Below are positions 38,475-51,990 of a DNA stretch of 64,000 nt, piece after piece. Numbering within the stretch: the stretch's first letter is position 1; each line of letters begins with the position of its first letter. The notes under the pieces were generated by a model, which searched no databases, was not told the DNA's origin, and saw only the letters and a list, made by a program, of their open reading frames with translations. This DNA comes from Pterobdella sp. o SKG-2022 (lineage: Eukaryota > Annelida > Clitellata > Hirudinida > Piscicolidae), in NCBI GenBank assembly GCA_964035795.1, contig OZ038325.1, positions 5,275,163 to 5,339,162 on the forward strand, given 5' to 3'. The translations under genes and the position numbers were made by a program.

Positions 38475-40009
38475 ATGTGCAAACTGACCGATGAGCAAAT
38501 AGCAGGTGGTTTCCCATTGCTCTTTCTATTACATTCTCAATCGTAAAATAAAAACTGATGATATCGACCTAATTTGATATCTTCTAATAATTTTATTATT
38601 TCATTTCTATCTTTATCTTCCTTCATTAATCCATTCTCAATACTCTGCTGATGAAATGTGGCAAGGTTTTACTCATCAAAAAGTGTATCTAAATTTTAAA
38701 TCAATTTTTTAAAAATTTTCCGTTAGTTGAAGTTATTTCACATAATTTGAGTTTAAAAAACAAACTTTGTCTTTATAAAAGCAACATATAAGCTGCCACT
38801 GCTTAAGAGATACAAATGTTTGGGACATGCGCTGTGAAGGCACTATGCACTCTGATACAAGAGACACGACATTATTCGATCAAACAGATTAATGGCAATT
38901 ATGTATAGCAAAATTAATGGCAATTGTCCATGCGAAAAAACCAATACTAATGGAAACCATATCAAGAGGACTAATGGAAATTTCCAAAAATTTTCTATAC
39001 CACTAATAAATATATTTCAAAAAATAATCTGTTCATTTATAGTGAAAAATTTTACAATTAATATCAAAAAAAGAAACTTTTTGAACATAATTTTTATATT
39101 CATTAAAACAAAATTATAGCTTATAAAAACAATGTTAATAAATAATGACAATATAGAAGTCAATCATGGTGAAGTCGAAGCCAAGATTAGTAGTAAACAT
39201 GGTGAACACTCCCTGACAAAACATAACGAGGAAATATGACAGATATAATTAATCATTTATTAAGCGCCCCATTGTTAATCTGCAGCTATTTATTGATTGA
39301 AGCCATCGATTCGGAAGTTATTAGGAACACCACTATTGTTCTTTTGTTCGTTTATTTGTCCGTCTTTCTTATTTTTCTTTGATGTTTTTCTCTGTTTTTA
39401 TGTATATTTGCTTTGTGAGTTTTCTCGTATGGTTCTCTGTTTGTCTGTCCAAGTGGTTTTTTCTCTATGTGTATATGTTTGTCTACTTTTATGTTTTTTT
39501 TATTTTTAGCATCTTTTCCAGCTTATTATTTAAATTCCACTGGGTTATTTTTTATCGCCAATTATGATAGGATACAATTTCATGTTGCAAAGATTTTCGT
39601 AAAATTTTCATTAAAAACTATTTTTTAATAATATAAAACTATCCAATAACATAATGAACAGTATCAAAACGAGGATTTTGTGAAACATTGTGCACTTGAG
39701 CGTTCTGCATGTTTTAGCATTCTTTATAAACTTAAAAATATTTATACCATTTCCAAACTATTTCTTTTAATTTTTCTAGAGGTGAAAGAAGCATTCCAAC
39801 TTTTTGACAAAGATGGGAGCGGTTATATAAGTAGTAAGGTGTGTGTATGTATGTGTGTGTGTATGTATGTGTGTGTGTATGTATGTATGTGTGTGTGTAT
39901 GTATGTATGTATGTATGTATGTATGTATGTATGTATGTATGTATGTATGTATGTATGTATGTATGTATGTATGTATGTATGTATGTATGTATGTATGTAT
40001 GTATGTATG

Positions 40010-40043
<34 letters not shown>

Positions 40044-40085
40044 TGTATGTATGTATGTATGTATGTATGTATGTATGTATGTATG

Positions 40086-40116
<31 letters not shown>

Positions 40117-41701
40117 GTATGTACGTATGTATTTATCTATGTATATATGTATGTATGCATGTATGTATGTATTTACGTATGTATGTATTTCTGCACCTGC
40201 CCGGCGGTGAACAAACGCAGAAGAAGAAGAAAAAGAGTATGTATGGATGTATGTGTGGGTGTGTGCGCGTGGGCGTATTCATCCGGTGTGAAAAAACCAA
40301 AAAACTCATGTCTAGTCTCATTTTAACCAACAAAAAAGTAGAGATAAACACGCATGATGCCCCCAGGAGTTGGGCATGGTGATGAGGTCTCTGGGACAGA
40401 ACCCTACCGAGCAGGAACTCATGGACATGATCAATGAAGTCGATATTGATGGTGGATTCATTTTTATATTCATCTATTGCAGTTTCTAATGATGAAATTA
40501 GCTTAGTGTTGTTAACCATGAATTATTATGAATGGTATTTGTCTTTTTTATTAATCTGTTTATGCCAATTTATATTAGTGGGACTGTTAAGCTTTTTTTA
40601 AAATGAGCTTCCGTTCACCAATTTCAAAACAAATACTAATTTACTACTCGCTAACTATAGCAACCACACCACTCTCAGACCACCAACTACATCACAACTA
40701 CCACACCACCACCTCATCACTACATCCCCACCATTACATTGGAAACCACACCACTAACAACCTCACCAAGCACACCACCACCACACCACCAACCACATCA
40801 CCATTACCATTTCTCAATCCAAAAAGGAAGTGGAACGGTAGATTTTTCTGAGTTTTTGGAGATGATGGCGAAAAAGATACAAACTACAGATACAGCAGGA
40901 GAAGTTAAAGAAGCGTTCAGAGTGTTTGATAAGATGCACGAAGGCAAAATCAGTGTGTTAGTTTGTATTCACTGTGGTTTTAATATCGAATTTTATTTTA
41001 TGACTTATTCAGGGTATGCATTGCATTTAATTTCGTTATTATGTTGTTTCAACTTTTCTGTTTGTTGTATAAACACATTGCGTCGTCTCACTCTTCCTCT
41101 CCAATGCAACACAGGGTAATTCAATCCTTCAAACATTAAATACAACTAGAAACGAACTAAGGTTTGTAATGACAAGAATAAACTGCCAACTGACTGAAGA
41201 AGAGATCGATGAGCTGATAAATGATGCTGACCAGAACAGGGATGGGTTCATAAGCTACGAAGGTGTGTGCTGTTCAATTATAAACTAGAATAGTGATTGT
41301 TCTAAAATTTTTAAAACGTGGATTGGTCTTGTTATAATTGTACCCATGGATAGAGGTTCATCGTTGTATCAACGGTTGAACAACAGTAATAATAATATTA
41401 TTATTTTGAAGCAGTCAATAGCCACAAACATAAAATAACAGTGATTATGATGCAGTATCACTATAAAATTTAATAAGACTATAAGATTTTTTTTGAAAAA
41501 GACACAAGATTAATAACAAATCGCAAAAAGGTTTCTTTTGACCCGAAGGACTACGAACCCATGAGCTAATGCTACTTTATTCCTATTAGTAGCTGCGTTT
41601 TTATACCTGATAAACTTAACAGGAAATGAAAATTTTTATTAAATTTTGTTCTTTTTTTTTCAGAGTTCTCAGCTATGATGAGCAATGATAAAGAATGGTA
41701 A
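38475..41701 (+). CDS. Calmodulin-like EF-hand protein
   Basis: A four-EF-hand calcium-binding protein of the calmodulin/troponin-C family. Six exons: 38475-38505, 39780-39838, 40367-40451, 40827-40956, 41150-41262 and 41664-41701 (TAA). Phases close to 151 residues (calmodulin 149). It starts [21 protein letters not shown]1 loop [12 protein letters not shown] and EF2 loop [12 protein letters not shown] are canonical, and the linker [20 protein letters not shown] is almost calmodulin. EF3 is [12 protein letters not shown]: position 3 is Met, so calcium binding there is doubtful. EF4 ([12 protein letters not shown]) is canonical. The exon 4/5 junction (donor GTTAGT at 40957, acceptor ACTAG at 41149) was chosen because it restores the ISxxELRxVM helix. 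Intron 2 opens directly into a GTAT microsatellite. It is diverged from true calmodulin, so it is a calmodulin-like paralogue. Confidence 0.9.
39839..40190 (+). repeat. (GTAT)n/(ATGT)n microsatellite starting at a 5' splice site
   Basis: About 340 bp of GTAT/GTGT repeat, degenerating after 40110. The intron's GT donor at 39839-39840 is the first unit. The open frames through it (Met-Tyr-Val-Cys repeats) are not coding. Confidence 0.97.
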
Positions 41702-43715
41702 CATCGCCAAAGAATTATGAACGCAGGGATGTTTTTGGGGTAGTGGTTCTGTTTGGGTGGTGATACAATTTGAATAGTGACGTTGGTATGGGTAAGTTTC
41801 CAGTCAGGATTTCACAAATTTTTATAGTTTCATAAATATCTCCGCTTTTATTTTGTTAATGATACGATGTACGAGCGTTATAACCGCATGGATTTGCCTT
41901 CACAATCCACCTTAATGCTTCTATGCCCTTTGACCTTTTCATTGAAGTTTTGATTCTTTTTTAGACAGTTTAAAAATTTTCGATTTTCGCTAGTGCTTCT
42001 TATTGTTGTTTCGATGTTTCATATTTTCTTCTTTGTTTGCTATTTACATCGCAGCTTAGTTAAAATTTTTTATTGAAAGCTATACAAATTGAGCAAAATA
42101 TTGAAAATGTGCGTATAAACAAATTATTGCTAATATTTGACGTAAAATAGCCGGAAATCAATATAATATTATATTAATAATAATTTTTTAAAAAATTGTT
42201 ATTATATAAAACTAAAGAACTTACATAGACAAAGAAAAAAGAGCTGTTGAATTGAAATTGTTATATTTACAGCGGTCTTTCATCAGTTCCTAAGACACGT
42301 GGTCATTTCTGCAAAATTAGTTTTGTGTTGTCTGAAACTCACGTTATCATATTAAACAACCCCACTTTGTTTTATAAAATTTTTTGTTGAGATATCTATA
42401 TTAATCAATTGTTGGATATGTTTTTTGATTGTTAATTACACGCTCATTTCGTTTTCCAATAGATTTACATCATATTTTGTTGCTTCTCCATAGATGCCTT
42501 ATCGATTGTTTTTAAATTATGACAATATTTTTTGTAAAATTTCTCTAACAAAAACTTTTCAAATTATTAATAAAAATTTTGGAAAATTTCAAATTATCGA
42601 AACTCTTCTTGACCATACCTCATTACTGGTTACCTTCAACTCTGCAACCGTTTCTTAAAACTCAAACACTTGCTTTTAAGCTTATGCTTTGTTGAGAAAC
42701 CTTCTTTCTACTTATTTTAGAGCTTTTCATAAGCAGACTTAATCCATGAAAAAATATGTTCTATCTTTCGTAGTTGAATAAACCATAATCAAGTCGTATA
42801 ATTTGTTACATAATACATGAAAATGTCAGCCATGAAACTCCTTCCAGGCTGAACCAACTTGTTGCAGAAAATTGAAGAGACTTTAAACAATTTATTAATC
42901 ATGTTGTTTGCAGGAGAAGTTTACAAGCAATAAATCATAATTTAATGTGTTTCCGGTAGAAATTCAAAATTTTCGAAGCAAATTTTAACTGATAAAAAGA
43001 TCAAATAAACATTGTTAAAATGGTTTCCATCAAAGCTACTATTTCATCAACACCATCATTTGATTCATTACTATTCAGTTATCTTCAGTACATTTCAAGA
43101 TCATAGCTAATTAACATTCTCTTATCGTAAGCAGTTGAAATGTTCACACCAAAACTGCTATATTATCATGAAGCCATTACAATTTTTCAAGTTCATCTAG
43201 CAAATGTTATATGATAAACTAAATTTGAAATCTATCAAAATTCTTGTAGGGAACATTAAAACGAATCGATAAAATATTAATAGAATTTATGCATTAATTA
43301 TTATACTATATTATGAAAAAAGTGATGAATATATATTATGAAACAATATATAATATTATAAAAATTTTAACCTCAATCCTAACTAGTTTGAAACGGGTGA
43401 ATTTGAGACTAAAAATACGTCAGATGAAAATTTCAAAATTAGGCGTTAATGTTAAAAGCTTAGAAATTAAAAACAAAATAGCAAATAAAAGCAAATCAAG
43501 ATGGTAATTATAAACGACAAATTATCTTTCAATAAAATCAATAAATTCAATTTTCATCGAATCAACTTTATCAAACTGAAACAATGATGGAAACGCCTAA
43601 ATATATATAGTTCTAATCTTCTACTAGCGTCTTCTAAAATTCCTTTTTATTCTTCCATTAACAACAAAGCGAAAAAGAACATAACATTCACAAACAAACG
43701 CGACGAGAATCAGTC

Positions 43716-43731
43716 GCCATTTTAAAATGGC
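43716..43731. promoter_or_regulatory. Palindromic GCCATTTTAAAATGGC, possible paired YY1-type sites
   Basis: Perfect 16-bp palindrome in an unusually GC-containing patch (43700-43755) of an AT-rich region. Each half has the CCATNTT core known from YY1 sites in promoters. A promoter for an unseen transcript is possible, but this is inference only. Confidence 0.25.
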
Positions 43732-45173
43732 CGCCACGATTTCCCACGTCGCAAGTTGATAAATAGATATTTATGATACATATATATTAAAGTATCTAAA
43801 CGAAAAGATAATAATTTTCCTAAAAACATGAAAACTTGTAAAAGCATGGGTTGGTTCAGTCGTAATTGTTTTGATGAGGGTCATATATAAATATAAAGAT
43901 TATACTCGCGTACAATCATATCTATATACAACATTGAGTATGAATGTCTACTTTGCAGGTTAGTAGTCGGTAAAAATGTGTGTGCGATCGTGTGTGTTTG
44001 TTTGTGTATGTGTTAGTGTGTGTGTATTTGGCATTCACTGTGTAAAAAATAACACATAGCTACAAGTCGACACCGGCTAAATAAAAAAGTAACAACACAT
44101 ACCCCAACCAAGTCCTTTTGACATTCACACATGCAACACACTCAAATGCAGCACACAGACACTCTTGAGATGAAAACGTAAAAAATAAATTATTATCGCC
44201 ATTAGCAAAACCGACCACGCTTGATGCCACGATAACCGGTGAGTCATAAAAATAACAACTACGTCACCAACAAACAAGCTGTAATGCTTAAAACCGGATT
44301 AAATTTCAATAGCCGCTAAGTGAAAACAAAGGAGAGTAATGAAGGTAAAGTGATTTGAAAGAAGAACTCTATTAAATAGATTTTAAAAGTGAATGGCTTC
44401 AAATGCAGAATTTTGATAAGAAAAAGCGCAAAATTTTGTAAACAGCAACCAATGCAAATAAAATTGAGATTGAAGAAATACAAGAAAAAAATGCAGTGTT
44501 AACTACGACACTACTACTGGTTGAAATAATAATGTAAAAAAGTCAATAATAATAATATTGAAGGAAGAGTGACAACCACAGCATGAATGATAAACAACAA
44601 TTTAAGGATACAAAAGCAAGAGGACTTGGCCGGGGTAGTTCTACAAACCAAATGACGAACAGTTGTAATAAATAACAGATGTTTAGTCCAGTTCTTGACT
44701 CAACAAGTGATTAGCTTGCCAACAAGTGACCAATCAAAGACCTCCATCACCTCAGTAAGATGCCATTACCCCCCTCTACCTACCTGTGTCATTCTATATC
44801 TACCATTTTATATGTACCTTCACATTCTCTATCTACCATATACCCTCATTGGTTTTTAACGTTCTTTTGGATATTTTAATGTTTCTTTCCCTCCATTTTC
44901 GCTACCTTCTCTTCTTAACTGATATCCTTCATCACTGACTCCGGCCAGCTATCTCTATCTACACCAAATCATATAATAAAAAAGCATCCCACATTGAAAC
45001 CCATAACAACACTCAACAAGAGGAACCCTCATCATTACATCCACAAAAGCAAAATATCCAGAGCCAATTAAATACTGCCGTCGAAATACTATTACACCAT
45101 CATAGCCATCATTATCATTTCCATCATCGTTGAGGTCAACTACATGCAGTTTCTTTAAGTGTAACAATTCAAG

Positions 45174-45288
<115 letters not shown>

Positions 45289-46378
45289 GATATAATATAT
45301 CTAATTCTAAATACCATAAAAATCAAGTATACACAATTCAAAATTGGTGCGCGTCGAATTTGAGAAATGCTACACATCATATTGACATTATCATTAAAAC
45401 TATTGATAATATTCTTATTATTAGTTAATTTTGCATTACGTCTGATGTCTTAATATTAACCAGTTATTAACTGTTTCCCTATTAATTTTCCTTTCTTATT
45501 TCCATTAATATTTCTATTAATAATCAATTATTATTGTCATTACTCAAGTCTAAGGATGTAAATTCCGAGTGCTAAATGCATTTATATATATCCATCAAAT
45601 TCAACAAACGCGAAGAACTTTGAATAAAAAATAGTTAAAAACCGGTTAATTAAAACAAATGGCCGATATACACCAAATAACATCACCTTAACATATAACT
45701 ACCATTATCAACCTTTTTATTTATCTTATTGTCATTACTATTACCAAAGTCGTCGTCATCAGCTCAAATAAAAATTAATATTATAACGCATACGAATGAA
45801 AGCAAAACTATATACACATTATAATCAGTCGTACCTATATGGTGATCATATAGAGATTAAGATTAAAGCAATGTTGACATGATATTCTGGATGTTTGTAT
45901 GTATACGAGTATGTGATTTTAGCTTATGTATGTGATTGTTTGTATATTTGTATTTTTGTGTGTGCATATTGATATCTGTTGTGTGAAGTTGAAAATGTTT
46001 GTATGTATGCATGATGTACGTATGTTTGCAAATATACAAATTTTTTTTATGTATGGAGGTATACATACAACATCCCAAAACCACAAAATTAACAGTCATC
46101 CATTAGTAACAAGCATATTTAACCAGCCTTTAGAGGCTATCGAATAAATTTACAATTTAAATCTTTATGAGCCTTCATAATTTCCTAAATTTCAAACAAG
46201 TTCCCATGGTAACAACCATCGTTGAAATTCCCTAAACTTCCCTCACGCCCAACGACGTCAGACAAGACATAACCCGTGCCCCAAAACACCCTGCCAACAC
46301 AATACGACACTTACCACACTCACCCGTTACTACTCACCAACGCACACCCAACATCAAAGCCAACAAGAGCTCAGTTGA

Positions 46379-49300
46379 TCAGCGTCTTGGGGGCACCCAC
46401 TGAGGGTTGTTGTTGCGGGTGGCTGGCCATTGAGATGTTGTGTACATTGACTGGTACATCGGGTAAACACCTGTAAGAGAGTGGGTATGGTAGTTTTATG
46501 GGCGGTTGCACATTGATCATAAAAGGAAAAAAATAAAATTAGTAATGTGTTTGAATGTCTAACAAGCCAGCATAACTAAAAAGCTACATAGGTATGCAAA
46601 TAATGAAAATGCAAAAAAAAAATAAGAAAAAACGAAACTATAGAAATAATCACCTCTGAACGAGGTGGGTGGCGCGGAAGAAGCGGGCGCGGAGACGTTA
46701 TTTTGTCCGCTGATCCTACCTCTCACACCCCTAAAACTGGCGCCTCCATCCGACATGAGAGGCATGTGATAGGCCAAATCATCAGGCAAGCAGTTATCGG
46801 TGTAACTATCATAGCCTGAGGGTGGGTGGTCACTAGTGAAGTAAATGGGTTGTTGTTGGGTGGTGCTACAGGAAAGATCCGAAGGTAGATAAGAACGGTT
46901 GTGAGGTAATGATTTTTTTTATAAAAGTGTTGTTTATTGTTGTGACGCCCTAATACAAAAGAATCGGATACTGTTTGCCACTAGTATAAAAATTATATTG
47001 AAAAAACTAAACAACACCATGACATAAGGTGCAGCGTCAAAGAGGCGTTGGGCAAAAAAGATAGTGGAGTGAAGATAGTTTCAAATATACAAGTGAAAAA
47101 GTCGAAAAGGCGACTATAACATTAGACACAGGATCATAGGCAAGCAAAGTTAAATATCTTAACTGAGTCTCTATGCAACGGACTGAATATGATATATTTA
47201 AAATAATGCATCAAAAATCCAACAATGAAAAACCAAAAATACCATGCAAATGTTATATAAACGAAAAATTTGAATCTATTATAAAAATGAAATAATAAAT
47301 AGAATGAAAATTGAAATCAGTAACAAAAACAGCAAATAAAACAAAGAAAACAAGCGAATAAAGATATCTACCAAGCAACTCAGCTTCACCATACCCCAAC
47401 TCATCAACCTCATATCAAGCCAACACATCAACTCCAAAAGACTTCTCGACTTACTAGGGTTAGGGTGCCTGTAGGAGCCCCTGGGCATGTAGTAGGTTCG
47501 GCCACCTCTACCATACCCACCTCTCACTGGGATGTTCATGGCATTTGGGTAGTAGAAGTAGTGGATGCAGCTGTCATCATATCTGTGGTTGGTGGTGTTG
47601 ATTACAAGATTCGAAATACTGTGAATATATTTAGATATAAATAATTGTCTACTCAACATCAACATTATAAGATATAAAAAATTGAGAAAGAAATAAAGAA
47701 GTTGGAAGCAAGATAGAAAAAAGGGAATCAAAGAGAAACTCACGCTCCTCGTGGGCACACACTCTTGAACTGGAGTCTCCTCTTATCCCTCTGTTTGTTC
47801 TCTGATGGAGGTTTGGCCCATGATATCTCCATCTCTGAGTCGCTCACCATCTGTTAGTAGGTGTACTTTTTGGTGACTTTTCGAAGGTAGCGTGTAGTTT
47901 GAAATAGTGAATGAATGGTGATAAATGATGTGTAGAGGTTGTGAGCCATATTGAGAGTGCAACGATTACTACTGGTGTGAAGATGGTGGGTTAGTAGTGT
48001 CATGGTGTTACATTATTTATGAGCTGATTATTTTTGATGAAAAACCATTATAACTTCTGATATTAAAACATATAGTTCAAGCCTATAAGAAACAAACATA
48101 ACAAAATATCAGACAGACTCACAGTTCCCTGCAGTTCCTGCAAAGCCTTCTCAGCCTGGTCTCTCTCCTCAAAATGCACAAAACAATAGTCTTTCACCTT
48201 CTTCACTCTATCGGTTGTTTTTGGGCGTGTTAAAGTGTGCATTTTTGATTTAGATGCTTTTAATCCATTGCGCAATAGCAAGATGAAATATTCTGTGACA
48301 ACCACACACCTCTCAATCTTGCCATATTTCTCAAACACCTCTCTTAGCTGCTCATCAGTTACATTCGACTTCAGATTCCTAATGTACAACACTTTCACCT
48401 GCGTGTGTTGTTTTATCTAATGATCAAAGCCTAAACTTCAATGCTAGTTATTGCTTATAATACCAGTGGTCTTTTTGCAAAAATGATCAGCCTTTTTTTT
48501 TGCTTATAGTTAGTTATACCATTGATTAAAACGCAAATAATTGAATTAAAATCACTGATGCTAGTATTAAAACTGCCACTAGGATAACAAAAGCAACAAG
48601 AAAGCACCTTGCTCATGACTTCCTCACCAGGCTCCTCCATGGGGTCTGCCCAGTCCACGATGATGTCACAACCCCATACACGTGTATATCCGCTTCCTGT
48701 TGAAGTAGGTAAAGAATGGTGCTGAAAATATTTTATGGAAAAAATATTAAGAAATATGCATAACCACACAAAAAAAACAAACGAAAAAGATTTCAAAATT
48801 ATGAAAAAGTAAATGCAAAAAGCACAGACCTATCTTATGCTTTGCCATAGATGCGCTTTTATGACTGTCATACTCAAGAAATGAAAAGCCCCTGTTCTTC
48901 TTTTTATTGTCATCTGGACTGTTGTATATTATCACATCCACCAATCCCTCTGTGTGTTGTGTTCGTGTGTGTGAATCAAGTGACCACAAAATATCAAAGT
49001 AATGCCTCAGAAAGATACCATAAACGGTTATACACTCCCCATTATTTACAGGACACACTAGAAAGCATGTACGTGTTTAAATGATGTTTTGTGCACGTGT
49101 TCGTGCATGTAAATATAACCTTTAGAAATTCGCATAATTACCCGTTTGTATAATTGAGAATAATTAGTTTGTAGTCATAAATCTTATTTTACTCATGTAG
49201 TTATTTAGAATTTGAGTAGTTAAACCAAAATTAATCATAAACACCAAACTACACCAATACCCATTCATTAATATATATCATGGAAATTAGCGTCAAACTG

Positions 49301-51990
49301 CATCCAAACTAAAGCCTATCGTTAAAGACTACTTCTGTTATAGCCTAGATAAAAGTAGACCTTCATAGCGAGAATAGAAAAAATGATATTCTAGGAACGT
49401 TGTCATTTAACTTGGAAAATGATCCTAGCTGAAAACGGCGACAGGATACCAAGTGTAGAAAGGGCGGATCTTGAAGTCTATAATTTAAAGCTGGAGGTTG
49501 GCAGTCTAAAAAGTTTTCCAAAATAAATGGCTTATTTCATATATTATGCTTCAAGTAGCATAAATATTCTAAGCTCACTGCTGTCAAACCCGGTTACTGG
49601 AACATGTACAGCAGTATAATCTCACAAAAATAATATCACTATCAACCCACAAACCAACACCATGATTTAGACATTAATCTGGGTTGAATGATCAGCTATC
49701 TCTTCAAACTTTAAAATTAACCCATTTATTTACTAATTCTCAATCACTCCATAACACCTTATTACTAAACATAGACCAACATTTGTCCACCTAAACGACC
49801 CACATACATTCCACCCACTCACACAACCTCACAAACACTACCCACCCACACAACCTTACACACTCCATCCACCCACACAACCTCACACACTCAAAAGCCT
49901 CTCACCAGTTTGTCTTCTGAATTCATCGAGAATATCTTCTCGACTCTTGTTTTTGGGGATGTTGCCAACAAACAACCTCACATTGGCCACTGAAGTGTTC
50001 ACTTTCAAATGCTTGTCTGGCTCTATCTCATACCCGTTGAACTAGCAAATTATAAGATCAGTCATTTGCATACAAATTATACAACACACAGTTAATAAAA
50101 GCAAATAAAGATTAATAATAAAATGATCAATTAAATCAAACAGCACACTAACTCTCTTGACCTACCAATGAAACAGAGAAGAACACAAACAGCCCACCCA
50201 CTTCATAACCATCATTTTACGTTTGATTCATTCTAGCATTCAACACATACAAAAACTTCCCAAACAAAAATCCAACTCACCTTTTTGACCGCCTCATTAG
50301 CAGCTTCCTTGGTGGTGTAAGTGATGAAACAGAACCCCTTGGAGAATCCTGATTGTGGATCAATCATCAACCTCAGGTTCCATATGGTGCCACACTCCTC
50401 AAACAAAGGGATCAGTCGGTCCTCGAATATGTCTCTAGGAAGCTTGCCACAGAATATCTTTAATTATTTTGTTCTTGGTTGGTGATGTGAACAAATATTT
50501 AGCAGCAAAAAAATTAATGACAAACAAAAGTGCCCCTTCAAGACCCACCTCATGCCCAGGTCCAGGGGCAGGGGCATTCCAGTTGGGTGGGGGTCCTCCA
50601 TACTTCCTCTGTCCAGATGTCACATCCAAGCTGTAGTTGGTGCGCTCTAAAATTTCCTGTAGTGCATGTGAAGTGGGTGTAATGGTGACGACAAAAAGGT
50701 TCTGTGATGCCCAAATACCAGAGCTGGGTCAGTTATCATGACGATCATAGTCCTTTATTAGATTATTGTTAAATTATAATTGGCAAGCCTTTTGAAATGT
50801 GCAAATTTACTCTCTTCAAATTTAGTTCAGATAAAAATCCTTCAAAAAATTGTGTATGCTAAAATCAAATTGAAAATTTTTCAAACATCTTGTAATAACT
50901 TCATGTCTCTGTACTCATACTCATCTTATTCACTAATGACATACACATATGGTAATCATTGATTTGATAAAGATGTGAAACTGTATTTGCCACTTGTGTG
51001 ATAGCCCAAATCTACACAGAAAAGTGATGAAAAGAATGATATTCACAAAATATTTCATTAATATATGCTTTTGTACACTGATACTTATAATGGCAATAAT
51101 GAATAATAACATCTAAAAGCTTGAAAATAAAATAAACATATTTTTAAATTTTGACCATTTTAAATTGAAGTTGAAAATTAAAAAAAAAAAATGTTTTCCA
51201 TAAATTTTAAAAATCAAATCTCCCTTGAAACTTCCCCCACACCACCTTAAGTTTAGCTTCATCAGGACCAGGTCTTTTTCCACCCACTGTTTGATAGCCC
51301 CTTTTCTGTTTCAGCTTCAAATCCTGTATTGGATTAAATTTTGATGGAAACTGACAGATTTTGGTGATTCAACAAGGGTGGTAGAGGATGCATTGAAGTA
51401 TGATGTAAAATGCAGAAGTGGATGTGAAGGGTCATTATGAAGTGGTTGCATGAGCAGAGTTGAATTATTTATTGTTATCAAGGGTTTTACACTCAAGCTG
51501 TCATACCAAATTATTCATTTATTAATACTCAAGATGGTCGTTTATTTTGAAATGATCACATCAATCAACTTTGTGATGTGTATATTTGATATTGTCATAT
51601 CATTATTTGTTGATGGTCTCATACCACAATCATAATGCATGGTTGTAAATCACTTAGCATAACAAAGCTCATAATTAAATAATAATAACAATATAAATAA
51701 TGTTTTAAAAAACTGTTAACTGTAAAAATCAAATAAATTATAATCTTTCAAAAGCCTCTGAAAGAGAAAAGAAGCAAACAATAAAAGATGTCTTTAAAAA
51801 TGTGTATAATGATGGAACCCCTAAAAGACCCTAACCTTTATCAGTTCGCTGAGTAAGGCACTTTTGTTGGAGACATGTTCAATGTTGGGGTGTTCCTTAA
51901 CCTTGCCAAACACTGCCTCTATATCTGACTGTGGCAGTCCTTTCAATTCCTCTATGACTTTATCATCGAGGTCTGTGTCTGTTATCACTC
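46379..51990 (-). CDS. hnRNP R/Q (SYNCRIP)-like RNA-binding protein, first exon not found
   Basis: Family members bind mRNA in splicing, editing, localisation and translation control. Minus-strand exons: 51990-51836, 51323-51246, 50656-50549, 50457-50281, 50041-49906, 48949-48830, 48696-48608, 48398-48310, 48207-48123, 47850-47744, 47582-47451, 46865-46654 and 46470-46379 (TGA): 525 residues. Exon 1 here is the acidic NURR-type domain ([24 protein letters not shown]). Then come [16 protein letters not shown] and three RRMs: RRM1 [17 protein letters not shown]2 [14 protein letters not shown] (after [15 protein letters not shown]) and RRM3 [15 protein letters not shown] basic linker, a short RGG patch ([16 protein letters not shown]) and a Gln/Asn/Tyr-rich tail end in PQWVPPRR. 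The exon ending at 47451 uses a weak GTCGAG donor because the strong GTAAGT at 47454 would break the frame of 46865-46654. The start exon must end in phase 1 and was not recognised up to 55.2 kb. Confidence 0.87.
49281..49622 (+). repeat. Unclassified interspersed repeat, copy 3 (diverged)
   Basis: Aligns with 9560-9895 across its length: GCGTCAAACTGCATCC, CTGTTATAGCCTAGATAA, GTTGTCATTTAACTTGG, GGCGGATCTTGAA and GGTTGGCAGTCTA. Its terminal hairpin (49577-49615) keeps the outer stem, and the inner stem keeps pairing through a G-U wobble. It is in an hnRNP R/Q-like intron, antisense to that gene. Confidence 0.75.

Noticed and set aside
39680..40382. Met-Tyr-Val-Cys repeat frames
   Set aside because: GTAT microsatellite at the calmodulin-like donor. 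The frame reading through it ignores the splice site.
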